From: Scortum barcoo | Lineage: Eukaryota; Chordata; Actinopteri; Centrarchiformes; Terapontidae | NCBI GenBank assembly: GCA_023238725.1 | Contig: CM041546.1 | Location: 20,775,085-20,839,084 of the forward strand | Direction of reading: 5' to 3' | DNA: 64,000 bases | In this document: in pieces, positions 12,773 through 24,700 of the stretch | Numbering within the stretch: position 1 is the first letter of the stretch | How the letters are laid out: every line of letters begins with the position of its first letter | The notes under the pieces: generated by a model | The model's input: the letters and a program-made list of their open reading frames with translations, nothing else | What the model was told of the DNA's origin: nothing | Database searches by the model: none | Position numbers and translations under genes: made by a program

Positions 12773-15700
12773 GTGTGTGTGTGCCAATGTGTGTGTGTCA
12801 GTCACTGTACAATCTCCTCTCCACTGTATAATGTCCTCATCCTGCTTTTTTTTATTTATGCATTTTGTCTTTATCCTCCCATCGTACTGATCCTCAGTTT
12901 AAGTTCTGTGAAAGTATATGCTTGTCTTGCTTGCTCGCTTGAATTACAATCAGTTTTTTCAAATATCCATACTATATAATATATATACCATAATATATAT
13001 GGATGTTTCTATGTCATATACTCAGATCTTTGTTGAAGCAAAGCGGACCTCTCCAAGTATCTTGTACATCCCTCACATCGGACAGTGGTGGGAAACTGTG
13101 GGTCCGGCTTTACGAGCCACCTTCCTCAGTCTGCTCAGCTCTATACCTGCCTTCGCTCCTATTCTACTTCTGGCCACGTGCAGCCTGAGATACGACCAAC
13201 TCAGCGTGGAGGTATGGAAAGATGATAGATACACTGTTGACACAGAGATCAATTAGCGCACAGCCTTTTAAAAACTAGCCATGGAGTTGATAAAAGATGT
13301 CACTGTGTGTAATTTTCTTCAGTATAAATGGTTTCTCTCCGACAGACACAATCCCCATCTAGAAGTGACCTCTGACTTGTCTCATCTCAGGTGCAGGAGT
13401 TGTTTCGGGTTGAATATGGAGAAGTTTTCCACATCAAGGTCCCCACCAGCAGAGAAAGAAGAAACTTTTTCGAAGATCTAATCCTGAATCAGGCTTCTAA
13501 GGCCCCCGCTTCAAAAAAGAAAGCTGGTGAGAAGAGATGAGTAGTAATGAAATACAGATCTACAGTGAGCTTTAGTACTTCTTAAACTCATACTCGTACT
13601 ATGTTAGTCAAATTCACATCTCACTTATGTGCGTCTGTCAACCCTCCCCTTTCCTCAGTGCTGCATGCATTGGAAGTGCTTCCTGTCGCCCCTCCACCTC
13701 CCCGACGTCAGCTGACAGAGGAGGAGACCCAGCGATTGGAGGAGCAGGAGGAAGACACCCTCAGGGAGCTCCGTCTCTTCTTGCGTGATGTCACCAACCG
13801 CCTGTCCCAAGATAAACGCTTCAAAGCTTTTACGAAGCCTGTTGATTTAGAAGAGGTAGCTATTCAGTTATATAGTATTGACTGTTTCTTTAATAAAACC
13901 TTGCTTGCTGACTCAGTGTTGGCCAAACTGAGAGTAATGTCTGTCCTTCATCATCATATCTAGTTTAGTTTGATCTCTTTTCTCTGCTTCTGGACTTACA
14001 GCAGCCTCTTGTCGTGTGTTTTAGGTGCCAGATTACGCTGAGGTGATCAAGAAGCCCATGGACCTTTCAACAGTTCTCTCGAAGATTGACCTCCATCAGT
14101 ATGGGACTGTCAAAGAGTTCCTTCAAGACGTGGATCTCATCTGGCAGAATGCCCTTGAATACAACCCAGACAGGGACCCCTCAGGTGAACACACACACAG
14201 TGAACTGCAAAGAATGTACCCACCATGCTCACAGAGAACGTTCACAGTATTAATACATACAGTAACAAATGAGGCAACTGAATATGCATTCTTCATCATT
14301 AGAGTGTGAATTTGTATGTGTGTTTCCTCTAGACCGTCAGATCCGCCACAGAGCCTGTGCATTGAAAGACACTGTACATGCCATTATCAGAGATGAACTG
14401 GATGAAGATTTCGAGAAGATTTGTGAAGAGATCAAAACATCACGCAGCACAAGAGGTGAGTGTTGTGCCTATACAAACATAAAGTAAGAAGGTTAGTTAG
14501 GCTAGTTGTCTCTGCCTCACATTCTGTGTGAGCCTGGTTTTAAAATATTAACCATGTTAGGTTATTTTAGTCAGAACTGACTTTGCTCAGTGACGCATAC
14601 TTAGTATTTAACTTTTTTTTTTTAACATTTTTTTATGAATTACTCTGTAGTAAGATTATGCATTGTTACAAGTACATTCTGTTTCAGATTCACGATTCAC
14701 TTATTTTGCCATTTAATTCACTCAGACTGTCACAGAAATAATTTTATGCATCTCTCGTAAAGACTCGGTTAGGGTTTAAACCAAGACTGCACAATTGAAT
14801 CCACTTAAAGTTAAACCTCACTTTCAGAATGTGTAGAGTTTGTTCAGGTTGATAAAAAACAGTTTCACAAAGGTGGAGAATAACAAGGCATTGTGCTTTC
14901 TCTCTCTTTTTTTTTTTTTTTTGACTGTCTCAGATTGCTCCATTGTACGGTTTGCTCCCTCCTTCTACCACGTCCTTCCCGTACAGTCCAAACCTCCTGC
15001 TGAGGCCAAGATCACTGAGACGACCCCACAAAGAGCTCCGGCTGGACCTATAGCTGCAGTTACTCCCAATACAAGTGCCCCTGCTGTCACACTGCTTAGA
15101 AACACAGGTAAAGACTACTGTACATACAAAGATTTGATGATTTACTTAAAAGAACCATCACAAAAAAAATCCCCTTTCGTTCCTCTAGCCCAGAAGAAGA
15201 AAAGGCGGAAGAGTCGCTGGTCAACTGGCTTCTATGCAAAGAAGAAGTCGTCGTCCTCTCCTCACGCGTCCAGAGATGACGCACACTTGGGTTCTGACGA
15301 GGAAGAGGAAGATGGGGATGATGAGGAGGAGGTTGAGAAGGAAGCAACAGGGTGTGATGAGGGGACTGGAGGAAAGGAGGAGCAGGTGGTGGTTGATGTA
15401 GAGTCAGAGCCCGCACCAGCTCAGGACAGTCAGGAGGAAAAAGAGGAGAGGAGCGAAGCTGCCGAAGACAAAGTTATCATGTGTGAAACAGGTCAACCAG
15501 GACAGTCAGAGGAAAACGAAGTGTTGACAAAGGCAGGGAGTGAGAACAGTGAATCCATTTCAGTGAACACTAAGGATAGCCATACTGAGACAGAAGGAGA
15601 TACCCAGGGACTGTCCAACGCAGTGGAGAGTAGTAAAACTAATGGTCTGATATTGACAGAAACAGAGACTGACAAATGTCCAGCTGAGATGCAGACAGAC

Positions 15701-16917
15701 AACAAGAACAGCAAGGTAGCCCCTGAAGAGGAGGCAGAGCAGAACAGCCCTGCTGAACCAATGGAAGTGGAAGCAAGAGAAACCTCAACCATGGATGACG
15801 CTGCTAAAGGAGAGGAGGACACAGGCGCAGGTTTGACATGAACGCCGTTTTACACTTCAAGTTCAGCTCTGTAGCTGTAGAGAAAATATCAAAAGAAATG
15901 CATACCTCCAATCCACTACCCCCTCACTACCGAGAGTAAAGTGTTACCAGAGATGGCTAGGTGCATTCCCAGTGTTTCAGAGTCAGTGTGTCAGCAGACT
16001 GTCGTCCATTATAGTGATCTAAACAGTTTGTGTGCATGTTTTGTGTCTCAGAGCGGAGCGTGAGGCGCATGACTCGTGCTCTGAAGAACGCCGTGCTGCA
16101 GCAGCAGATGATCGATGTGGACAAAGCTCTGCAGATCCTGGACCAGGAAACTCCCCCTCTGGTGGTGGACAGAGACAAATTAAAGGTGTGTGGGATACTG
16201 AGGGTGCCTGACTTGTTCTTCATTCTTATAGCTGCTGGTCGGATGGGTTTCCTGCAGCGTGAATTTATCCATAAAAAGAGTGATGACAAAATGGGGCTAC
16301 CATGCATCATCCTTCCTTCATCCTGTATTCTTTGGGGTTTTTTCTCTACAAGAAGGTATAAAGTTTCACAACTCAAACTGTAATCTGCATGTCATTCCTC
16401 TCTCTCTTCCATTTCTTCAGGAGCTACTGGAGAGAGTAGTGTCCAAGACTGAAGGCTATGAGGTCTACAAGCTGGAGAAACTCTATGCTTTGCTCTGCCA
16501 GAGCATCTATAGACACAGACGAGACTACAACAAAACTGCACTAATACAGGTTGGTACTGGACAGTAGTGAGGTGGCAGAAATGTAACCGTAACATGAGCT
16601 GTGAGTAAGCCTGTGAGCCCAACAGTTACTAGTTATACATCTGCTTCTCCTGCTGTGATGTGTCAAAACATCTGTAGTGTACAAGTGTTTTGATTTTTCT
16701 GCTTTCACATATTTTATTATGGCAGTGTAATCTAAAAGGAGTGAAAGAGAGTGATGAGCACTTGTAGCCTTAACATGGACTGTTAGCGGTGCTATTTTTA
16801 ATGTTAACATAGTGAAGATAACTGTACTGTGTATTTTGTCCCAAATGCTTCAATGTTTCTAATATGTTTTTCTCTCTTAATTAGGAGTTGGAACAAGAGA
16901 TTGAAGACTTCTGTTGA
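2980..16917 (+). CDS. atad2: ATPase family AAA domain-containing protein 2 (AAA+ ATPase with bromodomain)
   Basis: Nuclear AAA+ ATPase whose bromodomain reads acetylated histone H4; a chromatin co-activator linked to MYC/E2F and replication. Exons: 2980-3177, 4238-4392, 4913-4968, 5096-5279, 5430-5517, 5634-5712, 5997-6182, 6603-6723, microexon 7052-7066, 7750-7851, 8133-8241, 8484-8599, 9113-9287, 9555-9643, 10393-10552, 10702-10792, 11118-11295, 11425-11561, 11791-11923, 12181-12367, 13026-13211, 13391-13526, 13659-13855, 14025-14184, 14333-14455, 14934-15107, 15189-15830, 16052-16185, 16421-16549, 16885-16917. Frame is kept throughout, giving about 1490 residues (human about 1390). Visible features are a long Asp/Glu tract (exon 7), Walker A GPPGTGKT, Walker B IIFFDEIDG, arginine-finger region RRPGRFDREF, a second degenerate AAA module, and a bromodomain with VPDYAEVIKKPMDLS and NALEYNPD. 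The MVVLRSS start and the zhx1 neighbour favour ATAD2 over ATAD2B. Confidence 0.96.
7052..7066 (+). other. atad2: Probable 15-nt cassette microexon in atad2
   Basis: A strong pyrimidine tract and CAG acceptor precede 15 nt that are followed directly by a GTAAGA donor. Inclusion adds five residues (SSSER-like) between the exons at 6603-6723 and 7750-7851 and keeps phase 2 on both sides. Skipping is also in frame. The remembered human ATAD2 sequence has no equivalent residues here, so this may be an alternative fish-specific microexon. Confidence 0.65.
12029..12847. repeat. 27-bp direct repeat flanking an atad2 exon
   Basis: The same 27 bp, beginning CCACTGTATAATGTCC, occurs at 12029-12055 and 12821-12847, in the introns before and after the exon at 12181-12367. 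The second copy follows a long GT microsatellite. This may be a small segmental copy. Confidence 0.75.
12720..12800. repeat. (GT)n microsatellite in atad2 intron
   Basis: A nearly perfect GT run covers about 12720-12770 and continues as an interrupted GT-rich tract to about 12800. The open frame over it is an artefact of the repeat. Confidence 0.95.
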
Positions 16918-17241
16918 CTTTTCTACAGGAATAATGTGACCATTTATTATCCTTGTGATCCTTTTAGCAGTGTAAATATATAAACATTGGTTTTATTTTC
17001 ATAGAAACCTACAGGCATCTCTATTTGTGCATTAGCGAAACCTTTGTATTACCTCTTTATATTTAATTAAATGCTTTTCCTCTAAATGTCATTGTGTGCC
17101 TTTTTGTGTACTCAGCATAGAGCTGTGAGAACAGAAATCACTTTCACTATGTGAAAGATCACATCTATGATGGTCTTCTGTTTGAAGCCTGATCTAAGAA
17201 AACCTTAGTGAAGACAGAATTAACATTAATTCCTTTCTCTC

Positions 17242-17247
17242 AATAAA
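17242..17247 (+). terminator. atad2 polyadenylation signal (AATAAA)
   Basis: AATAAA lies about 325 bp after the atad2 stop codon. An ATTAAA variant at about 17067 is an alternative. Confidence 0.5.
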
Positions 17248-17599
17248 ATTAAAATCAGTTTTCTAGAACACAAATTGTGGACAAAGTTGTATGGTGTTGT
17301 CTGGCCTTGACTTGTCCTGCTTTGTACGCAGGGAGTACACACTTTAGACTGCCTGTTTTACAGGATCCAACAAAGATACTTTCAGTTGCGTTATGGTCAG
17401 TGTAGGATTTGGGGTTTTTCTGGTCTGACTCATTTTATTGAAAAAGTGTGTCTGCTGCATCATTTTATTTTTACTATTTTCTTTTGAAACACTTTGCAGA
17501 AGCACTAAATGACTAAAATTCTCCTTTAAATAGTCATTTTAAAAAACTAAATGTCCCCTTAATTGATCTGTGACAGCTACTCTCATACATAAAAATATA

Positions 17600-18750
17600 C
17601 AGTATCTCACAAAAGTGAGATGAAGGGACCACTACACCACAAAAGTGGTGAGTGAGTGAAAATGTCCAAATTGTGCCCAACTGACCATTTTCTGTCCCCG
17701 CAGTCATGTGACTCGTCAGTGTTACAAGGTCTCAGGTGTGAATGGGGAGCAGGTGTGTTAAATTTGATGTTGTTGCTCATACTACTGGTCACTGGAAGTT
17801 CAACATGGCACCTTGTGGCAAAGAACTCTCTGAGGATCTGAAAAAAAGAATTGTTGCTCTACATAAAGATGGCCTAGGCTATAAGAAGATTGCCAACACC
17901 CTGAAACTGAGCTGCAGCACGGTGGCCAAGACCAGCGGTTTGATGAGACCAAGATAAACTTATTTGGTTCAGATGGTGTCAAGCGTGTGTGGCAGCAACC
18001 AGGTGAGGAGTAGTAAAGACAAAGTGTGTCTTGCCTACAGTCAAGCATGGTGGTGGGAGTGTCACGGTTTGGGGCTGCATGAGTGCTGCCAGGCACTGGG
18101 GAGCTACAGTTCACTTGAGGGAACCATGAATGCCAACATGTACTGTGACATACTGAAGCAGAGCATGATCCCCTCCCCTTGGAAACTGGGCCGCAGGGTA
18201 GTATTCCAACATGAAAATGACCCCAAACACACCTCCAAGACGACCACTGCCTTGCTAAAGAAACTGAGGGTAAAGGTGCTGGACTGACCAAGCATGTCTC
18301 CAGACCTAAACTCCTATTGAGCATCTGTGGGGCATCCTCAAACGGAAGGTGGAGGAGCACAAGCTCTCTAACATCCACCAGCTCTGTGATGTCGTCTTGG
18401 AGGAGTGGAAGAGGACTTCCAGTGGCAACCTGTGAAGCTCTAGTGAACTCCATGCCGAAGAGAGTTAAGACGGTGCTGGAAAATAATGGTGGCCACACAA
18501 AATATTGACACTTTGGGCACAATTTGGACATTTTCACTTAGGGGTGTACTCACTTTTGTTGCCAGCAGGTTTAGACATTAATGGCTGTGTGTTGAGTTAT
18601 TTTGAGGGGACAGCAAATTTACACTGTTATACAAGCTGTACACTGACTACTTTACATTGTATCAAAGTGTCATATCTTCAGTGTTGTCCCATGAAAAGAT
18701 ATAATTACAATATTTACAAAAATGTGAGGGGTTTACTCACTTTTGTGAAA
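17600..18750 (+). mobile_element. Decayed Tc1/mariner-family DNA transposon (Tc1-like)
   Basis: The ends form an inverted pair. CAGTATCTCACAAAAGTGAG starts at 17600 beside a TA, and its near reverse complement (CTCACTTTTGTGAAATA) ends near 18750. Between them a transposase-like frame starts around 17803 (MAPCGKELSEDLKKRIVALH, the N-terminal helix-turn-helix). It then jumps directly to the later part (DETK, then NANMYCDILKQSM and ENDPKHTSK, then PDLNPIEHLWG). About 350 bp between the DNA-binding and catalytic parts appear deleted, and stops or frameshifts interrupt the rest. At about 1.15 kb it is shorter than a full Tc1 (about 1.6 kb). It lies between atad2 and zhx1 and cannot encode a working transposase. 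Confidence 0.9.
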
Positions 18751-19370
18751 TAAGATGTGTGTATAATTCCCACAGTGATCTTGCAGCCATAGATACACTG
18801 CAACCATTTATAATGTGGGGTTAACAAATGTTAGTCAATGCGATCAATGTTTGAATTCACACCTTTTATAAAAGCCTGATATGTGTTATCTGCAGTGCTA
18901 GCCTACTTTAAAATACATACAAGGCGATACAAATAGATTTTACCGTGAAAGGATTATTAATCACGTACAAAATCAGCCAGCTACAACTGCATTTTTATTT
19001 ACACAGATATGAATGTGTAATAAGGCGTTTATACAGCCATAGATGAGCTGCAGAGTGAGGAAACAGAAGACGTATAGAGTAAACTTGTGTGATGTCCTCA
19101 GAGTGTATATAATGTATAATATAACATAAATGCAGTCGGTGGTTGTCCTCATGTAGCTCCTCACGCTGCTCTGACAGGTCATGTAAGGACACCTCGGCTC
19201 GCAGCCAGCTCCACAAACGGCTGAGCTCACGGCCCGCTTCAAACGGCGAGGAAACACCGCATTTATGTGTCCCTACTCTGCGCGTAACTACACATTACAT
19301 TAAATATTAAAAACGCGGTGGTTAATTATTGTATTATTATTTTTTTTGTCGTTGTTGCTAAGTTTCCGAA
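18751..19370. other. atad2-zhx1 intergenic sequence
   Basis: No gene was recognised between the Tc1 relic and the CpG-rich zhx1 promoter. Minus-strand open frames at 18973-19257 have no family resemblance. Confidence 0.4.
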
Positions 19371-19379
19371 AATTGTCAG

Positions 19380-19897
19380 AGTCGCCGAGGAATGACGTCA
19401 GGACGTATCACATTGAATGATGACGCCGTTTGATCATTAAAAAAAACACACACACAGAGCCGTTAAAAAATATGAGAGAATTAGGTCATCAAACTGACAC
19501 CGAGCCGCCGGCCCCGGGGACACCGCGACTACCGGGACTCTTCCTTCACCTCACTTTGACTGAAGGCGCCGTCCGGGCTGTGAAATAACCTGCTGAGGGC
19601 TGTCCGGCGTTTTTTTATCCGCAGACTGGGGGCCGAGCAGCCGTTAGACCGGTTCGTCTGTCTGTCTGTCTGCCTGTGCCTCCGTCTGTGTGTCCGTCCG
19701 TCTGTCTGGGCTGGTGGAGGTGGAGGTGGTGGTGGCTGGGGGTGGGAGACCCGGGTAGACCCGAGCAGCGTCACCGGTCCAGAGGCTCCGGGCTGAGGAC
19801 CGAGAGCCCCGGAGGACTGCCCCGCTCAGAGCCGGGACGCTCGCCGCCTCGCCGCGCCTCGCCTGGTGGCAACACTGTTCACATTTCAGCACTCCCA
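19380..19897 (+). promoter_or_regulatory. zhx1 CpG-rich promoter and non-coding first exon
   Basis: This is a GC/CpG-dense region with a perfect palindromic CRE, TGACGTCA, at 19393-19400. It ends in a GTAAGT donor at 19898 that would close a non-coding first exon. The acceptor of the next exon is at 21718. Start-site position is inferred from base composition only. A CRE suggests CREB/ATF input, which is not proven. Confidence 0.6.
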
Positions 19898-21717
19898 GTA
19901 AGTTTACCGCCACACCTGATCGCTAATAATCAATAACAAAGCCCGACACCGGCCGGTCGGCCCGCCTCACACACATGCTACATGCTGTGCAGCTAAGTTA
20001 CACTCGTGTTGTGTGTGTGTGTGTGTGTGAATTCATCGCTTTGACGCCACTTTAATCGGGACGGACGGGCTAGCTCACGCCTCCACATGATGATGACCGA
20101 GGAGTGATCTCATGATGGCAGCACAAGCACAGTTGATTGTTACTGTTAAGAGTGTGCAGCCTGTTTAGGAGCAGTCAGTCAGTCAGTGGTGCACAGTTGG
20201 AAAGGCTCGACAGGTGTGGACGGCACAGCTGCACGTCTCAAACACCTCCACCACACTCAGTGACCTTGTGGTGGGTGAGAAGGCGGCGAGCAGCAGGTTA
20301 AAGGAGGATCCCCATTAACACAAAGACATTAGAGAGACATCAAATATTTGCTGTAACCAGGCGAGGTGTGTCAGGTGTGTGCTTAGGAAAATCATCTTTT
20401 GGTGATGCTTCCATTGTTCTGGTGATCTAATTTGGGCCTGACTTTCTGTGTGTTTTCACGTGATGCACCTTATTGTGCATTAATTGGAGTAGGACATGTA
20501 TTAATGCAGGTTTGGACAAGTCACCACTAAAGTTAATGTCTGTCGTGGGAATCATATTGTGCTAGGATTTACTAAATTGTTAGTAATTACTAATAATTAT
20601 TTTTGAACTTATCATTAAGTTAGTGCATACAGAGTAAAGAAAAATGCTTCACTATTTCCCACAGTCCAGTAACACATGTTCAAACAGCTTGTTGGGTCTG
20701 ACCAGCAGTTCAAAGATGTTCACTTGTGCTCACATTTACAGTTTTGTAAGAAAACAGACAGTAGCAGCAAATGCATTCCCTCTAGCAGACAAAATCAGCG
20801 AATGTTTGGTATTACTGCTTCATATAGGAGGGTAGAAATAATTGATTATAAGAGTAATCAAATAGGTTCCTGTCAATTTTTTAATCAGTTGATTGCATAA
20901 TGTTGAAACACAGTTGATTGACTGTACAATGCTGCACTATAAATCTGTAATGGTAAAAAAAAAACACTCTCATATCACAGTAGGACTGATGTTTACTGAT
21001 GTCCTAGCTATGCACGTTATGGTCTTTTTTCATTCCACCCACTCATTTATACTGTGAAATCATATCTGTGCAATAACAATATTAACATCTGTGCAGCAAT
21101 ACTTATATCCATTTTCATCTGTGCAATAACGCCTCACCACTGCACATCTAACTGGGTGAGGCTGTGTATGCAATATTGCACTTGTGAAAATTTGTTGGCT
21201 ATTGGCTGTGTGTGGCTGTGGCTACGTAAACACCACCCAGCATTCTTATGATGGTTTCACTGTTAAATATCATATGTTCAGTAGACACCAGAATTGTCTT
21301 TATTTATTATTAGTATTTACTAAATTCCAGAAATGCACTCATATTCATATTAATGTTGTCTGATTATATCATGGTTATAAGTAGGGCAGTAACAGTTACA
21401 GTTACTTTCGCTCAATCTGATCTTTTTTTTTTTTTGATAATTGTTAAATCTTGTAAATATTTACTGATATAAAGCATGAGAGCTTAAAATAGCTTCCTGT
21501 GTGTAAGTAAATCCTAGAAGTATTTCGTTTCTACTGAAGAAAGCAGAAAAACAAACCACTCGTCAGTTGTGAAGCTCCTTGTAATACAACTCTGGGCACA
21601 ATCGGAAAACAGCGGAATTAACTGAGAATAAAACATCAGAAAGTTTTTTTTACAGTTGACTCTTTTTGTGACAGAGCTTTTATATGATATTCACATTTGT
21701 TACGTTTCCTTCACCAG

Positions 21718-24700
21718 AAATACACAGTTCAAGGACTCTAGCATGTGAACACAACCACCCAAGAGATGTGAGCCTCGACACTTCTGTGCCAGATCTTCTT
21801 TACCCTGAGGAGAAGCAAACCAAGTTCGCTTTGACAATGTCAAGCCGCCGGAAATCGACCACACCTTGTATGGTGCTCCCCTCTGACGTGGTGGAGCAGG
21901 AGGAGGTGGAGGAGAAAACAGAGAGGGCAAAGGAGGAAGAGGTGGAGGAGGAGGAGGGGAAGGTGAAGGAGGCAGCAGAGGAGGGTCCGACCGCTGAAGA
22001 GTTGGGTCAGGCGGTGGTGGTTGTCCCCACGCCTCCAGAAACAGGTAAGACTTTTGTAGATGACACGCCTGAAATATGCACAAACCTTTCAGCAAATTCA
22101 CTGCAAATCTAAATTAATGGGAATGAATGAATTTTGAATGATTATTTTCATAGATGAGCCCAGTGTCTCTGCTGTAGAGGACAGCGAAGTCCTCAGTCCC
22201 TCTCTGAAGCGCAGCGCTACAAACCCTCCCGAAGATCTGAGCGGCGATCAGCCGTCCCAGGAACAATGTGACACACCCGAGGAGGGGGGGGCAGACCCGG
22301 CTGCGGTGGCCGCCATCTCCCTCAGCAAGACCCCCATCATGAGAATGAAGACCAAATCTGAGCCCAAGAGGATTGCCGTGTCCCTGAAGTCAGCAGACGA
22401 GGCGGTGGAGGCCTTTGGAGGAGGTGGCGAGGGAGAGGTGGGAGGAGAGCAGGAGCCCATCGAAGCTCCTCTGGGGCCGATGACACCTGTGGAGATGCTG
22501 CTTCACGACTCCATGAAGCTCGGGGGAGGCAACTTGATGGTCAGCCCACCCTCGGAGCAGCAGAGGAAATCATCCACTTTAAACCCCACCGTTCTGCCTG
22601 CTGGCCTGGCACAGGTAGAAAGTCTTTAGTAGAAAGTAGAAAGGGTTTAGTCAGCTCGTTGCAGCAGCATGCTTAGGTTTAAACAGCTACAGCAGTCCTC
22701 TATGTTTATTTAGTTTAGAGACACTTTGGCAAGGCAGCAGCTTTCCAAACAGGACCTGAATAGCACATCACCCCTGTGTATCAGCTCAGACCTCTTATCT
22801 CCTGTCCTCCTTTATTTCAGGTGCTTTCTGCCTTCCAGGCCCAGCAGACTGCTGCAGCAGCAGCAGCTCAGCCTCAGCTACTGATTCCCCTCAGCAGCAT
22901 CCCCTCCTACAGTGCAGCCATGGACACCAACCCCCTGCTGGGCAGCACGTACAAGAAGTTTCCTTATCCCTCAATGGCTGAGATCAGCAGCCTGGCAGCC
23001 CAGACACAGTTTACAGAGGAGCAGATCAAGGTAGGTCAAAGTTGTTTTGGGTAGATTGCCTGTGCTGACAAAGAATGTCGTGTTTTCACTCCTGTCTCTT
23101 ACAAGACGAGATTGAGGATTCTTAGTAGTAAAAGGCCACCTGAATCTCAGTTTAGACTGAAATGAAGTCTGAAATAATATAATAAATATACTAAATATTG
23201 GATTTAAAGGTTGGAGTCAAATCTATTTGATCTCCACGCAGGTGTGGTTCTCAGCCCAGCGGCTGAAGCACGGTGTGAGCTGGACTCCAGAGGAAGTGGA
23301 GGAGGCCAGGAGGAAACAGTTTAACGGCACGGTGCACACGGTGCCTCAGACCATCACTGTCATACCTGCTCACCAGCTGTCAGCAGCCGCCAACGGCCTG
23401 CAGTCCATTCTTCAGACCTGCCAGATAGTGGGGCAGCCCGGCCTGGTGTTCACACAGGTAGGTAAGGAAAGAAAACACGCTTTGACCTGCCTCACTCTGA
23501 AACCAGTCAACTTGAGACTGGTATGTCTTTCTTCAGTTTGAAATAAATTGCTTTGGCTTGATTAGTGACTTTGATTTCATTTCACTTGAAAATCATTTTA
23601 CTTGATCTGACTTAAAACAACGTGATTGGTTTTGATTGTATTTAAAAATCTTGGAAATGGAGATGACTTGACTTCTCCAGCTCGCTGTATGTCTGCCACC
23701 TCAGATATATTGATCCAGTTTAAATAGGAGTGAAGCCATAGTAGATCACAAAGAGAAGATACCGCCGTCTCTTACAATCAGCGACATCAAAGCCGGTGTG
23801 CTCATGAGCTCTGAAAAAAGACATTTTCTTTGGTCGCTTTTTCTTTTTCTGCTTTAATTATATTTTTTGTTAATATAGTGTGGATATTTTATCAGTCACA
23901 AACATTTAAAAAAGTACCTAATGTCACTTTTTTTTTTACCAGGAGCTACGAGGTCCCAAAATGTTAAGTAGGCTCACTCTGAACACATAGATATAGCATT
24001 TTGGGACGTCTGTCTAATTTACTTTTAATGATCTTGCTGTAGGGCTGAGGAATAGCAGCAATATACTGTAGGTTGTTAACTCAGTTACAAAAAGCCTCTT
24101 TTTTATAGTATGCTGATATTTACTGATGATATATGTGCTGAAGAGACGCTTCCCTTTTAAATGTGAGTTTAGTGTTCATTTTGATGGTGCTGACCATGTA
24201 ATTGTAATGACAGCAGTCTCACAGACCATGCCATAAATGCTGGGTTTGCGTAACATTATATATGTTACATTCTCTGCTGGGAAACGAGATCCGCGGTGTG
24301 GTGTGAAAATAATGAATAGGTGTGTTACAATCCTATTTGCTGTGTGGAGGCTGAAGTCTTTTTTCCACTCAGCTGGATGTTCTGATCTGTGTTGGTTTTG
24401 GTCCTTAGCCAGCCTCATATTTTACAAATTAGAGCAGAGAGGAAATGTAATCTTGCCAAAAGAATAAACCCAGAGAATGAAAACCTAACTGTAGTTACAC
24501 ATCTGAAAACCAGTTCTCAGGCCCTTTGAAACAGTAAAATGTTCTAAATACTGAATACAGTTGCTTTAAATAACAGAAACATCTCCCATGTCTCAACCTC
24601 ACATTCTGTGTCTCATTGTTTTCTGCAGGTCGGCCCGGGGGGGAACCTCCCCGTGACCAGCCCCATCACTCTCACAGTGGCAGGGTTGCCCAGCCAGTCC

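Noticed and set aside
14840..15841. 333-residue open frame as a single exon
   Set aside because: It runs through introns. The true atad2 exons are 14934-15107 and 15189-15830, shown by splice sites and family match.
17800..18537. 245-residue minus-strand open frame as a gene
   Set aside because: Antisense shadow of the Tc1 transposase relic at 17600-18750.
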